This document shows, piece by piece, positions 51,951 to 62,979 of a stretch of DNA of 64,000 nucleotides. How positions within the stretch are numbered: position 1 is the first letter of the stretch; every line of letters starts with the position of its first letter. This DNA is from Tanytarsus gracilentus (taxonomy: Eukaryota > Arthropoda > Insecta > Diptera > Chironomidae): positions 3,100,001 to 3,164,000 of the forward strand of contig JAXRKN010000040.1 in NCBI GenBank assembly GCA_038502055.1. The letters are read 5' to 3'. The position numbers were made by a program, and so were the translations under genes. Below the pieces are notes generated by a model, which saw only the letters and a program-made list of their open reading frames with translations, made no database searches and had not been told where the DNA came from.

Positions 51951-53373
51951 ATGCAAAACTCAACGTTAATAAATTTAATAAATGACGATATTAAATCGAT
52001 AGCTTCTGAGCGTTTGAGTCCAATTACACTGCAAGATTTACCATGGGCATCTCCGGCCAACAGCGACACTGAGGTTTGTACTTCTTAGAAAATTTCCTTA
52101 AATTTTATATTTTATTATTTTTTTTATTATTTTATTATTTTTAGAGTGACTGTTCCGAGGAAATTCCCATTTACATAAATAATTTTCCACGTTATATAAG
52201 CAATTTGAACAAATTTACTACATGCAATGACATTATAAAAGGTACCACTTCAATCCCGAATTTTCTCGATCCCACATACAACACATAAACTTATATCAAT
52301 CTATCAACGTCATTCTATGTAATTTTTCTTTCTTTTCTGCTTTCACTCGCTTCTAATGTCCACACTTATGAATATTAATTAACTTCAATTAAATATTTAC
52401 CTTTCTTTTTTTTCACCCTTCGGTATACTAATTTTTATTTCTCTGTCATTAACATCATGCAGCCCTAATCGATGACGAACTGGCCAATGAGAAAGTTAGC
52501 AAACAAGCAATTTGTGATCCACAGCATTACACTATTTATGAGAGATTTCGGAACATTGAACACCCACTGGAGGGTGATGAAAATATCTATGAAATATGGC
52601 TGAATTGGGGTGAAAATAGAGATCAAGTTCAATTCAAACTCAAACTTAATAAGGAATACTGTGACACAAAAGATCAGCATATGAAGAACAAGGTATTTTA
52701 CACATTTTTAGCCATATTTATCAAACCTGTGCTAATTTTCATTTTCTTGCAATTTATTTAAAAGAAAATTCGCAAAAATGGAATAAAAAAGTTGATTAAA
52801 AAAGTTCTAAAGCAAGGGACTGAAATTCAAAAGCGTTTAGTTGAGATCAACGAGAGGCGGCTTGAGTCTGAGAGTTCAGAATATCAAATGGTTCAATGTG
52901 ACAAAATTTCATCACAACCCAGCTCAATAAAGTGGGACAACGAGTTAAACGAAACGGTGACTGACATTGATGATGATGATGAACTTTTTCTTATAATTGA
53001 CCATCACAATGATAATGATTCAGGTGTATCAGGTTTTTCAAAAAAGGACCAAAAGTTTTACAGCGAAGTGGCGGACGATGAATTCCATTGTTTTCGAAGG
53101 ACTCCACGCAGGAAATTTTATCGTGACCGAGATCACCAGGTGCTAGCTGAGAAATTTAGCTCTCATTACAATTTTGCTAAAACAAGTTGTAAGTTTGAAA
53201 TGGTGCATAAGGATTTAAGATCTAAAATGGATTCGGTAAAGGAAATGATTGATCAAGAGAAATCACTTTTAACAAAAATTCATCGCAACTCACCCAGGTC
53301 ATTTGACAATTCTGAGATATTTACTAATAGTGTTAGTGAACTTTTTGACAATAATGAAACTGTTATCGTTTAA
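51951..53373 (+). CDS. meru: Ras-association domain protein, RASSF9/RASSF10 (Meru) type
   Basis: Four coding exons: 51951-52073, 52145-52241, 52463-52692, 52765-53373, phases consistent, 352 residues. Residues about 43-140 form the N-terminal RA-like domain of the RASSF7-10 class. Signature parts are IPIYINNFPRYISNLNKFTT, CNDIIKALIDDEL, YTIYERFRNIEHPL and IYEIWLNWG. A Lys-rich coiled-coil-like segment follows (about 150-185), then acidic and basic low-complexity stretches. The protein ends ETVIV, a hydrophobic PDZ-ligand-like tail. In Drosophila, Meru links planar polarity (Frizzled/Dishevelled) to apical-basal polarity (Bazooka) in sensory organ precursors, acting at the cell cortex. The same role is inferred here. 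The ATG lies 14 bases after a strong acceptor, so the 5' UTR begins in an upstream exon. Confidence 0.8.
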
Positions 53374-53400
53374 CGTGCTAAATTTTTCTATTTTAATATG

Positions 53401-53406
53401 AATAAA
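53401..53406 (+). terminator. Poly(A) signal of meru
   Basis: AATAAA 28 bases after the meru stop codon. Confidence 0.6.
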
Positions 53407-53442
53407 AGTACTAATATATTTGGTTCTTTATACTAAATTAAA

Positions 53443-53448
53443 TTTATT
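53443..53448 (-). terminator. Poly(A) signal of Topors
   Basis: TTTATT on the plus strand (AATAAA on minus), about 120 bases past the Topors stop. Its expected cleavage site coincides with that of meru, so the two 3' ends abut or overlap. Confidence 0.5.
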
Positions 53449-53569
53449 TCATTTTACACCTCATGATGGTTTCATTTTTTCCATTAAATTTTCAGATTTT
53501 ACTGATAAAAGAGATTTTTTAAAATGAGGTAAGATTTGCAAATAAAAAATACATGCTTAAATATGTAGC

Positions 53570-55638
53570 TCAAAGAGTTAAACTTTCACTTGAACTTGAT
53601 TCAGAATTTGATGATTTTTGCTTTACAAAGTGTTGATTCGTATTATTTTTCATGATAATAACACTTTTAATGCGAGGCGGTGGCTCATCTTCGGTGTTTT
53701 GCGCTTCTTCTGTGCTCGGCAGCAAACTTAACGGTTTTTGATTTTTAGCTGACGATATTCTCGTTTTTTTCATATTAATTTCGGCAACGCGTCGACGTTT
53801 CTTTTTGGATCTATTATTATCACTTCTGTTTGCATCGGAACTCAAATCACTACTGCTGTCGCTACTGTTACTACTTGAACTGTTTTCACTGCTTCTCTTT
53901 TCAAACACATTTTTCAGTGCAACTCGTTTTCGCTTTGGTGCAAAATATATTTTTTTGATTTTCGGAAATGAATTTTCTTCCACAGGTTGATCCATCATCG
54001 ATTGACGAGAGGTTGATGCTCCATAATTGAAAGATTCTATTTGAATTTCCGGCTCTAATAAATGTCTAATGTCACTCTTTTCGTCATTAAACGTTTTCGA
54101 GTCGTCGATCTCAGATTTTAATTTCAATTTTGTTATTGCCAGCGGCTTATTGTCCTCGCTATCAGTCGTTGAGGAGTCTACACGTGCTACGATCTCGGCT
54201 TGATTTGGAATAAATATTACGTCGCTATCGCTGGCCGAGTCTAAACTAAGCATTTCAGGTGTTCTTAAGTGTGGTGGCTTTAGTGCCAGTACAAATTCAC
54301 ATTCACTATCGCTAGATGAGCTATCCAGTACAACCGCATTCCTTTCAACTATCTCCTCATTTGCTTCAAAATTTTGCGCAGGTTCACGATTCGATGCTGA
54401 CGTTGTCATATCTCTAATGAAGCAATTTTCTTGCTGTGCACCCGAAGTTTCCATTACAACAGTTGTCGTGAGCAATGGAGAGTAATTGTTGCTCAAAGGA
54501 TTTGTATTAACTGTAATAATTGGTTCGATTACTTCCACCTCATCGTCCTCTGATCCATCGGAAATTTCAACCGTTGTTGATGTACTTTGCAATCGAGCAT
54601 TATAATCGACATGTCTATCGTAGCCCACAATATCATATGCGCTAATGGCAAAATTGTAAAACTCATGAATGAAATGGTCAGTTCTTTGATGCAGATACCT
54701 TTGAAAGTATTTGCGAATCGTTCGATTTTGAATATCGTATCGGCAAAGCATTTCTCGCATGTCTTCAAGAATTTGTGGAATTGCATTTGTTTGATTGTGA
54801 GGCAGCAGGACAACCAACTCTCGATTGAGCCATGGAATTAAGCGATGTGTTTGTGCAGGATTGTTTCTAAAAGTACAAAGTATTAAATTGATTAATGATA
54901 TATTAAAATGAAATGTATATTATACCGGTAAAACTCTGCACTGCACTCTCTATATCTTCCTGCTGAGTCTGGGAGAGGAAGAGCAAATAAGTGTCTGTCG
55001 TAAATTGAATTTCGCCAAGCCGCAGGTGTAAGACGTCCATTGTCACTTTCTTGACGATTGTTACCGAAAAATTCCTGGATCGCCTCATTTTGCTCAAATG
55101 TTGCCTCAAAGCGCGTTCGATACGTAAACCTTCTTCGAGGGGAATGATTGATAGGCAGAAAGTCTACTCGATGAAAAACTGAATTGAATGGCAGGACAGG
55201 AATGGTAACGATGTCTCTAATATCCAACGGTGAACCTGTCTCTTCAGGACGACTAACCGATACTGGTTGACGGTCAAATTCTGTTTTTGAACGAACATTG
55301 TGCACAATTGAATCGAAAACTAGAATGAAAAAAAAATATGGAGACGTCCATGTTAAAAATAAATTCTAGTCAAAATTTTCCTTACCTTTTTTGCAAAGAG
55401 GACATTGATTCTTCTGTTCACTCCATCGCTTTAGACATTCGAAGTGAAATATATGAAGACAATTTTCGGGAAAACATCGTTTTCCATTTTTTAAATTACA
55501 ATAGCAAATTACACAAACACCCTTTTGCTCTCTTAACTGATTTAATCTAAGTTCTTCAATAGAATTTCCTTCTTCTATTCTTTCTGCCGATGGCTCGGGC
55601 GTTGCTGGAAGATTTTCTAATCTCTCCGGAGTTTCCAT
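53570..55638 (-). CDS. Topors: Topors, RING-type E3 ubiquitin/SUMO ligase
   Basis: Three exons on the minus strand, 55638-55386, 55319-54926 and 54866-53570, joined in phases 1 and 2, give 647 residues. A C3HC4 RING finger covers residues 42-82: CVIC, then Cys, the CLHIFHFEC core, and CPLC. Downstream, RRFTYRTRFEA followed by a block with ELVVLLPHNQTNAIPQILED and RKYFQRYLHQRTDHFIHEFY is the conserved Topors region. The C-terminal half is Ser/Asp/Glu-rich with basic nuclear-localisation-like clusters (RSKKKRRRVAE). Topors ubiquitinates or sumoylates nuclear proteins. In flies it targets Hairy and supports gypsy-insulator bodies at the nuclear lamina and meiotic chromosome segregation. It is shorter than the fly and human proteins, the difference being in the disordered tail. 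Confidence 0.9.
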
Positions 55639-56056
55639 AGATTTAAAAATACAAATTTGTTTTAAAACCTTTCTCGAATATTTTTGATGAAAATAAAGTG
55701 AAACAAGTTGCTATCAACTTTAAAATTGAATGCTTTAAGCGCGTTTTTTTGTCGTTAAATTTTTAAATTTCAAACTTTCGTTAATTTTAAATTGTGATTT
55801 TTTAATTGCATATTTTAAAGTTTTTAAAAACTATTTCACATAATTTTTGAAACATTATATTACATTTTTCACGTACAAGATGCGCTCACTGCTTCAATGG
55901 TAGCTAACTCAGTAAAATATTAATTATTCAGCGATTGACTCTGAAGAGAAAAAAAATAGCAAGCAACAGGAGAAAAGTCAGAGCTCGCTAAAAAATATAT
56001 ATTTAAAAATTAGATGAAAATAGAAGATAGTTGTTACAATTTGAAATTAACTTAAA
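55639..56056. promoter_or_regulatory. Shared head-to-head promoter region of Topors and Asph
   Basis: Only 418 bases separate the two divergent start codons, so both promoters and 5' UTRs must fit here unless upstream exons exist. No TATA box at a telling distance was recognised. Confidence 0.55.
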
Positions 56057-59000
56057 ATGTCGGGAGATGTACAAGCTCGAAACAGGCGCAAGGATAAGAA
56101 GAAACCAAAGCGAGGTAACTGTCAAAGGAAACGGGTCCATTTGATAAAAGAGGGACTTTTCTTTTGAGAAGAAAATTTTCTTATTCTTTTGTGGGCTTTC
56201 TAGCTAAAAATAGCAAGAAGAGCACAAAGTTTTTTACACTTAATATCCGCACAACATTTTATTTTATTATTACTTCATATTTTTCTGGTTAAACATTACA
56301 TTTATGATTTTTTTTTAAACACAAATTTTCTTATCATTTTTTTTTTGAACTTTGTCAAATTTATTATTCAGATTCTACTCAGGAAATGTTTAAACGACTG
56401 AGTTTTTCAGAAGGTTTGAAAAAATAGCACCCATTAAGAATTTTTTCCGTCAAGAATTTCCTTTTTAAATAAAATCCATCATCCACATGACAAAACGACT
56501 ATTCAAAAAAATAATTTTTATTTATTCTTTATTTAAATCTTAAGAAGATGACACAGCTGTTCCCGGTGTAGATACTTCAAAGTTCAATGAAACTGACAAA
56601 AGAGCGTCTGTGCAAATGCACGTGCCTGAACATGATGACCACAGTGAAAGTGCCGGTATGTGCGCAAAGATTGTTTTCTTCGCATTGATGGCAATTCTCT
56701 TGTCACTTGTTGTGTTGATTGTGATTGAAAATCGTGGTGGATCGGATGTGGATACACCACTTAGTGAATCGAGATTTTCTGAATACTTGCAAGGCTGGGT
56801 AGATGAAAAAAGAGAAGAAGAACATCATGAACCAATAGTGTCTTATGAAGAGCACGACGATCATGACGATCATGACGATACACCTGAAATTATCCCTGAC
56901 AATGAACCGTATCCCGAGGAAAAAGATATTTCAAACCTCGACGACAATGACGACACAGAATCTCAAGAATTAAATGCTGAAATTAATGTCAATCAATCTG
57001 AACAAGAAAATCTGAGTAAGGAAGTTGACGACGACGAATCTCCAAATAGTCAAGAGGAAAATCAATCTGAACAAGAAAATGATGATAATAATGCGAATAT
57101 ATTTGAGGACAGTGCCCCGTTTGACGAAGAGGTAATTTATAAACTTGCATAAATGTGTTTGAAAAGAACGTGAGATATTTACATAAAAGTTCTAATGCAA
57201 TGAATCTTTTTTTAAATTATAATAAAATTTACTCTCGCGTACTTTTCGGATACCATTTAAATAATTCACAAATGTTACGCAAATTCTCATGCTTTCTCAT
57301 AACTAACATACTGCTTAGAAAATCATCAAAGGCGACAGTTTAAAAAAGCAAGTTGACGAGCTTTATAACACATATAATGAAATTGCCGATATGCTTGGTA
57401 GAGAACGCTTAGATTCTAATAACATGCCACATAAAGATGCAATCATTAAAAAAAAATGTTTCAAAACCCACACGTGGGTGTTGCCGTGTAACCCACTTGT
57501 AACAGATCAGTATTGGCTTCCCCTTCTGGCCTCCCCTTTTGGCTTCCTAAAATGGCTTCCCAAAATGGCTTCCCAAAAATGGCTTCTCAAAAATGGCTTC
57601 GCAAAATGGCTTCCCACTGTGTTTCGACTGTGTTTCAATTTCCATTGTGTTTCATTTTCTACTGTGTTCCATTTTCCATTGTGTTCCATTTTCCATTGTG
57701 TTTCATTTTCCATTGTGTTTCATTTTCCACTGTGTTCCATTTTCCATTGTGTTTCATTTTCCATTGTGTTTCATTTTCCATTGTGTTCCATTTTCCATTG
57801 TGTTCCATTTTCCATTGTGTTCCATTTTCCATTGTGTTCCATTTTCCATTGCGTTCCATTTTCAATTACGAGTTCAATGAGGTACATGAAGCCATACTTT
57901 TAAAAAATGGACATTAGAGGCATTCCTTGGACACTCCTGGCCGGCCGTGACGGTCATTCTTCAAAATCATCAATGCTAATCAATTCCTGATGCAATTACG
58001 AGTTCAACGAGGTACATGAAGCCATACTTTTAAAAAATGGACATTAGTGGCATTCCTTGGACGGCCGTGATGGACATTGGTGGCACTCTTGGATGGCAAT
58101 GATAGACATTCCTCAAATATCATCAATGCCTTTCGATTCCTGATGCAAATACGAGTTCAACGACATACATGAAGCCATATAACAGGAAATTTGTATGAAA
58201 AATGACATTTAGGGCTGTCCATGGCACGACCTGTGGTCATGACCCTCATAATTCCTAAAATGGCCGAATCTAAATTCATAGACCTACCATTTGGCGAAAA
58301 CTAGAAGTCTCTAGCTATCTCAGGAGCCGAGATCTCGATGGAACAGACAGACGGACGGACGGACGGACGGACGGAAATAGGCGCATATAAGTGTTACACC
58401 ACTTCGTGGGTTACACTAAAAATCTAAGGTTGTTAAATGCAATTTTTTAGCGTAACCCACAAAGTGGTGTAACGCTTATATGCTCGTGATTCCGTCCGTC
58501 CGTCCGTCTGTCCGTCCGTCCGTCCGTCTGCACAAGCGAGATCTCGGTCCCTGGACCAGCTAGAGACTTCTAGTTTTCGCCAGATGGTAGCTCTTAGGGT
58601 CTATATGTGCAGGCACTGACTATTTTTTGAGTCATGACCTATGGTCGTGCCATGGACGGCCATAACGTCCATTTTTCATACAAATTTTCTCTTATATGGC
58701 TTCATGGGTATCGTTGAACTCGTGATTGGACCAGGAATCGATTGATATAGATGATTTTTGAGGAATGTCCATCATGGCCGGCCAGCAGTGCCACGGACAG
58801 CCAAAATGTCCATTTTTCAGAACTATGGCTTCATGTATGTCGTTGAACTCGTGATTGGACCAGAAATCGATTGACATAGATGATTTTTGAGGAATGTCCA
58901 TCATGGACGGCCAGTAGTGCCACGGACAGCCAAAATGTCCATTTTTCAGAACTATGACTTCATGGGTATCGTTGAACTCGTAATTGGACCAGGAATCTAA

Positions 59001-62000
59001 TGACATAGACGATTTTTGAGGAATGGTCGAACAGGACTGCCACGGACAGCCAAAGTGTCCGGATTGACTTAAACTTATTTTTTATGAACTTGATTTTCAA
59101 ACACTGATCTGTTACAAGTGGGTTACGCGGCAACACCCACGTGTGGGTTTTGAAACATTTTTCTCTTTTTTTCAAACTGTTCATTATTATGAATTTTATT
59201 TTTAAGGATGACAATGACGAAATAGACGATTTTACAGAAAACGTTATTGATAACGACGAAGGCGAAGATTTGTTGTTGCAGAAAATAGCCGAAGAAAGTG
59301 AAATGTCTCAACAAAAAATCCACGAGTCAAGTGGAAATGACGATGATGAAAATCAAGAATCTTCTTCCCGTAAGTAAATTATGAAAAAATGACACATTTA
59401 AGAAAACGGAATCTAATGATTTAATATTAATTCTTTTTAATGATTATGCTAAATAAGATATTATATTTCAGTTATGACTACGGTCGGAGTTGGGGTGTTA
59501 TTGTGTATCGTTGCTCATCAAATAATAATAAAAAAGATTTCAGCAACTAGTGAGTGTTTAATTTTAAGTTGTTGTGACTTGGCTATCGTTTTTTTATTAT
59601 TGTTGTCCTCACTCGCTAAAATCTTTTTTAATTTCTCATAATACCTTAAAAAAAATCGTGACATTTAATTTAATTCTTTTCACTAATTCACTCGGTGAAA
59701 AAAAAAATTTAGAATCAAAATTATTATTTCATGAGCATGAAAAGCGCACATTTTCAGGAAACATAAAATTTTTTTAAGTACTAACAGAACAAAACATCAT
59801 CAAGCTTTAACACTTGTTCGTACATAAATGTTTGTCAATTACTAGACTTGAAAAATAATTGAATTTTTTAAAGAAAGTACAGCGACTGAACAAGTTATCA
59901 CAATCACAAATGAAGATATCCTCAGTAAAAGACGCTTTACAATGTTATCAAATTCTGAGGAACTTTTTGACAACGAGGAGATTGATAATGAAGAAATTAT
60001 TGAAGGTTAACTGAACTAAGAATATATTTTAACGTTACTAATTGAATTTATAATTCAGTCATGATGGTCACTGCATCAAACCTAAACGCAATGGAAATAA
60101 ATCATGAAGATCTTAGCGAAGAGAGATATACTGATGAAGATGAGAGCGAAGGTGAAAGTTATAGTGATGAAATTGTCGACGAGTTTAGTATTGAATTGCA
60201 TCCTCGAGAACCGGAGTCTTTTGAAGATTTCAATAGCATGTATAGACAGGAACCAAGCGAATCGTTAACAAAAAATATATCTTCGGAAAAAATTGCTCAA
60301 TCAAATGATGAAGGACAACAACAAAAAGATATTGAAACAGATCTCTCTCCAATGACTCTTTCGAATGAGCCAGATTATAATGATTACTTTCCTGAAAGCG
60401 AAGAAGAAATGGAAGAGGAAATAGAAGAAGAACAAGAAATGTCTGGTAGGAATTATATTAATTTCTAGAAAGGTGATTGGAAGGGTCCTTAGAGTTTAAA
60501 AAAGTGTTTCAATCGATCGATTCAAAGTTTTTTAATGTGAATGTTAGCGTGGGTTCAATGATTGGCAACTTTATAAATTTTAGAAACTTTAAGGGCTTCA
60601 CAAGTTGGTTTTGAGTAGATAATGGTCACAATTTTTGTTTTTGAATCACAATTTGGTGTAAAATTTTATGTAGATATAAAAAACTTCCATAGAACCCTTT
60701 AATAATTATTTTACAGACGAGGAACTGATAGACGAAGAGGATTTAGATTATAGCGATGAAATCAGTGACATAGACGATACAGATTTACTTAAACGACTAG
60801 AAGAGAAATATGGTAAAATTAGTGACAAAAATTCAGAGGATGAATGGACAAGTAAATATATTGTGCTGTTTAATTTTTAGACTTTAAAGTTGTTGGATTC
60901 CGTTTTCTTACTTCATTCGAAATAATTTTTAGTAGACTAATTGATTTTCTAATTTTCTATAGAAATTCCAGCTGAAGAAGAAGGAGGAGGTGCTCAAAGC
61001 TACATTGAAGAGCTTTTAAGACAACAAACTTTAGAAGAGGTACAATTAAAATTTTAATTTTATTTTTAAATTTGAAATATTCACTTTCATTAACTGATTT
61101 TAATTTGTTTTCTGTCTCTTCAGAATTATTAAATTTAAAAGTTTTGCTCCACAATTATTTCACGATCCCCAACCCCAATCAATTCCTAATCATAATCTCT
61201 TTTTATGCTGTGCTATGGTTTAACTTTGAAAGTTGTTAAGTTTTCTGTTTTGAGTGTTGTGAATATTTTTAAATTTTACCATAGATTTTTTTGCTAAGAA
61301 CTAATCTTGGCGTTCTCGAGATCCACGCATACTTTGAGCTAACGCTTTGATTACTTCTTAAACATTGTGTATGTGATACTAACTACATAATTTTTAACTT
61401 TTTGATGATGCATTTGTTTGCTGACTACCTTGCTACTAATGACCGCATAATATAATTTCCACCTAAATGAAGAATTCAACTATTAGAGAATTATATCAAC
61501 GAGCAAAGTCACTGGATGCCTTGGCCGAAAAGGAGAGAAGCAATAAAAAACTTTTAGATGCAATTGAGAGCTACAAAGAACTCATTTTTTCTCATGGCGA
61601 TCTCTTGAATGACACAATTTTTATCGAAATAGCCGAAAAGTGCATTGAACGAATGAGATTTATTGGAAAAATGAAACAAGCCGTCGACATACACTTTGAA
61701 CTCATTCATAGATTTTTGGATGAACCTTCATACAAAAATCAATTGGCAGTCACTTACTTGCTGGCAAATCGTCTCTCGGCCGCAAAACTCGTGCTTCATG
61801 AGATTTTATCGCGATGGCGATACAATGGCTTCGCTCTGGTTCATTATGGATTTGTTCTTAAAAATCTCGACCAAGACTATGAGCAAGCCGTTCTCTATTT
61901 GAAAGAAGGCATTGAAACAAACGAACCAGGAACACAGGACGGTAGATTTTATTTTAATCTTGGCGATGCTCTTCAAAGGTTAAAAATTTTTACTTTTTAA

Positions 62001-62742
62001 AATCTTAAGATTATTTTTTTTTAAATTTAGATTAGGCCGAAACGAAGAAGCAAAAGAAGTTTATCGAAAAGCAGCAGCCATGGGAATTTTTCTCTCAGAA
62101 TTGCAGAGATCTCTTTATAACATCGATAGATTAAAATCCAAACCTTTTTGGACAAAAGTTGAGACAACCTACAAGGAGGATTTTGTGGAAATCTCAAAAT
62201 ATTGGCAAATAATTAGAGACGAAGGTTTGAAACTTTTATCCAAAGATGGATTTTTTATTGACGAACAGGAAAATCTCAAAGACACAGGAGATTGGAAGCA
62301 ATTTGAATTATTTGCACGTGGTATGCAGACCAAAAAATGTCATCAGGCACCAATTACTTGCAAACTCATTTCAAATTTTAAATCTGCTTCGAATTGTAAG
62401 CGTGGCCAAGTTAAATTTAGTGTTCTTCATCCAAACACACACGTTCACTCACACTGTGGACCAACAAATACTCGCATTAGAGCCCATCTAGGCTTAAAAG
62501 TCCCTGAAAATACATTTATTAGAGTAGCTGATGAGATAAAGTCATGGCAAGATGGAGAATGGCTCATTTTTGATGATTCATTTGAGCATGAAGTTTGGAA
62601 TAATGCTTCAACAACGCGACTGGTGCTCATTGGTGAGATTTTAATTTCAAGGTTTTAAAAAATTTCATCTGTATTTTTTTTAGTTGATGTTTGGCATCCT
62701 GATGTTACTCAATTGGAGAGAACAAGTCTAAGTTCAATTTAA
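56057..62742 (+). CDS. Asph: Aspartyl/asparaginyl beta-hydroxylase
   Basis: Eleven exons: 56057-56114, 56545-57131, 59207-59369, 59472-59549, 59874-60005, 60059-60445, 60717-60851, 60963-61039, 61473-61978, 62031-62632, 62684-62742. The frame is intact, 927 residues. A basic cytosolic N-terminus precedes a membrane anchor (KIVFFALMAILLSLVVLIVI), giving a type II ER protein. A long, very acidic luminal region follows, then a TPR-like helical domain (from NSTIRELYQRAKSL). The C-terminal Fe(II)/2-oxoglutarate hydroxylase domain has both His ligands, in HVHSHCGPTNTRIRAHLGL and SFEHEVWNNAS; the family lacks the usual Asp ligand. It hydroxylates Asp/Asn in EGF-like domains in the ER. The ATG at 61467 overlaps the acceptor of exon 9. 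Exon 4 encodes an extra hydrophobic segment. The intron between exons 2 and 3 holds a transposon. Confidence 0.9.
57319..57456 (+). other. Candidate Asph exon cut by a transposon
   Basis: After an acceptor (CTGCTTAG, 57317-57318) the phase-0 frame compatible with exon 2 is open, with exon-like helical content (GDSLKKQVDELYNTYNEIA, then MLGRER). It runs straight into the transposon at about 57452 and stays open to 57903 inside transposon repeats. No donor that keeps phase with the next exon is convincing (GTTGAC after KKQ is the only phase-0 GT noted). It may be a former alternative 3' terminal exon (junctin-like short isoform) or a cassette disabled by the insertion. Confidence 0.45.
57615..57865 (+). 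repeat. 17-bp tandem repeat array
   Basis: About 15 copies of TTTTCCATTGTGTTCCA with a C/T variant (GTGTTCC or GTGTTTC). As 17 is not a multiple of three, translation cycles through the frames, and all three plus-strand frames and one minus-strand frame stay open. These ORFs are repeat artefacts. Confidence 0.9.
58150..58723. repeat. Central imperfect palindrome with GACG-type microsatellites
   Basis: The left arm (ACGAGTTCAACGACATACAT onward) pairs with the right arm ending GTTGAACTCGT. Matching inner blocks include GGCGAAAACTAGAAGTCTCT, GAGATCTCG, a (GGAC)n / (GTCC)n tract on each side, and TGTTACACCACTTCGTGGGT. The loop is about 58421-58450. Confidence 0.85.
59472..59549 (+). other. Asph exon encoding a second hydrophobic segment
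   Basis: 78 nt, phase 1 in and phase 1 out, so skippable. It encodes a hydrophobic run (TTVGVGVLLCIVAHQIII) followed by KK, lying inside the otherwise highly acidic luminal region. Splice sites (TATATTTCAG, GTGAGT) are strong. Confidence 0.7.
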
Positions 62743-62979
62743 AACTCCAAAAAATTTGAATTCTCAACAAAGCATAAACCAAAAAATACCAAACTGTGCC
62801 TCATTAGAATAAAAGAAAAGATTTTAATTGAACTTTCGAGATTTCTTTCTTTTTTCAGTGGTTCATGGTCACATTCAAAAAAGTTGATAAGTTAATTTTT
62901 ATTGAAACTAAAGAAATCAAAATGAATATCATGATTCACTCATCATTAATTGCAGAGAGATAAAGAGAGAGAGATAATT
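62743..62979. terminator. Convergent 3' ends of Asph and macoilin
   Basis: 237 bases between stop codons. AATAAA at 62808-62813 serves Asph (+). TTTATT at 62898-62903, which is AATAAA on the minus strand, serves macoilin about 80 bases past its stop. Confidence 0.6.

Larger units (their letters stand above)
57452..59162. mobile_element. Non-autonomous foldback-like transposon in Asph intron
   Basis: The element is bounded by about 60-bp inverted repeats (AAAAATGTTTCAAAACCCAC at the left; its complement at the right), with one mismatch in 60. The end itself holds a palindrome (CCCACACGTGGG). Inside, left to right: 13-14-bp GGCTTCCCAAAAT-type repeats, 17-bp tandem repeats, two about 131-bp repeats, a large central palindrome (58150-58723) and about 129-bp repeats on the right. 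No transposase is encoded. A clean target duplication is not visible because both ends merge into A/T runs. Family not recognised; repeat-rich arms liken it to foldback elements. Confidence 0.8.

Noticed and set aside
54529..54841. ORFs on both strands over Topors
   Set aside because: Shadows of the Topors exon 3 reading frame.
57391..57917. Overlapping ORFs of 68-170 codons on both strands in the second transposon
   Set aside because: Created by a 17-bp tandem repeat without stop codons in several frames; products are HCVSFSIVF-type repeats. Only the short part before 57452 may be a host exon.
58692..59006. 104-codon minus-strand ORF in the right arm of the second transposon
   Set aside because: Repeats of the 129-bp DNA unit (NHEFNDIHEAI pattern); not a protein gene.
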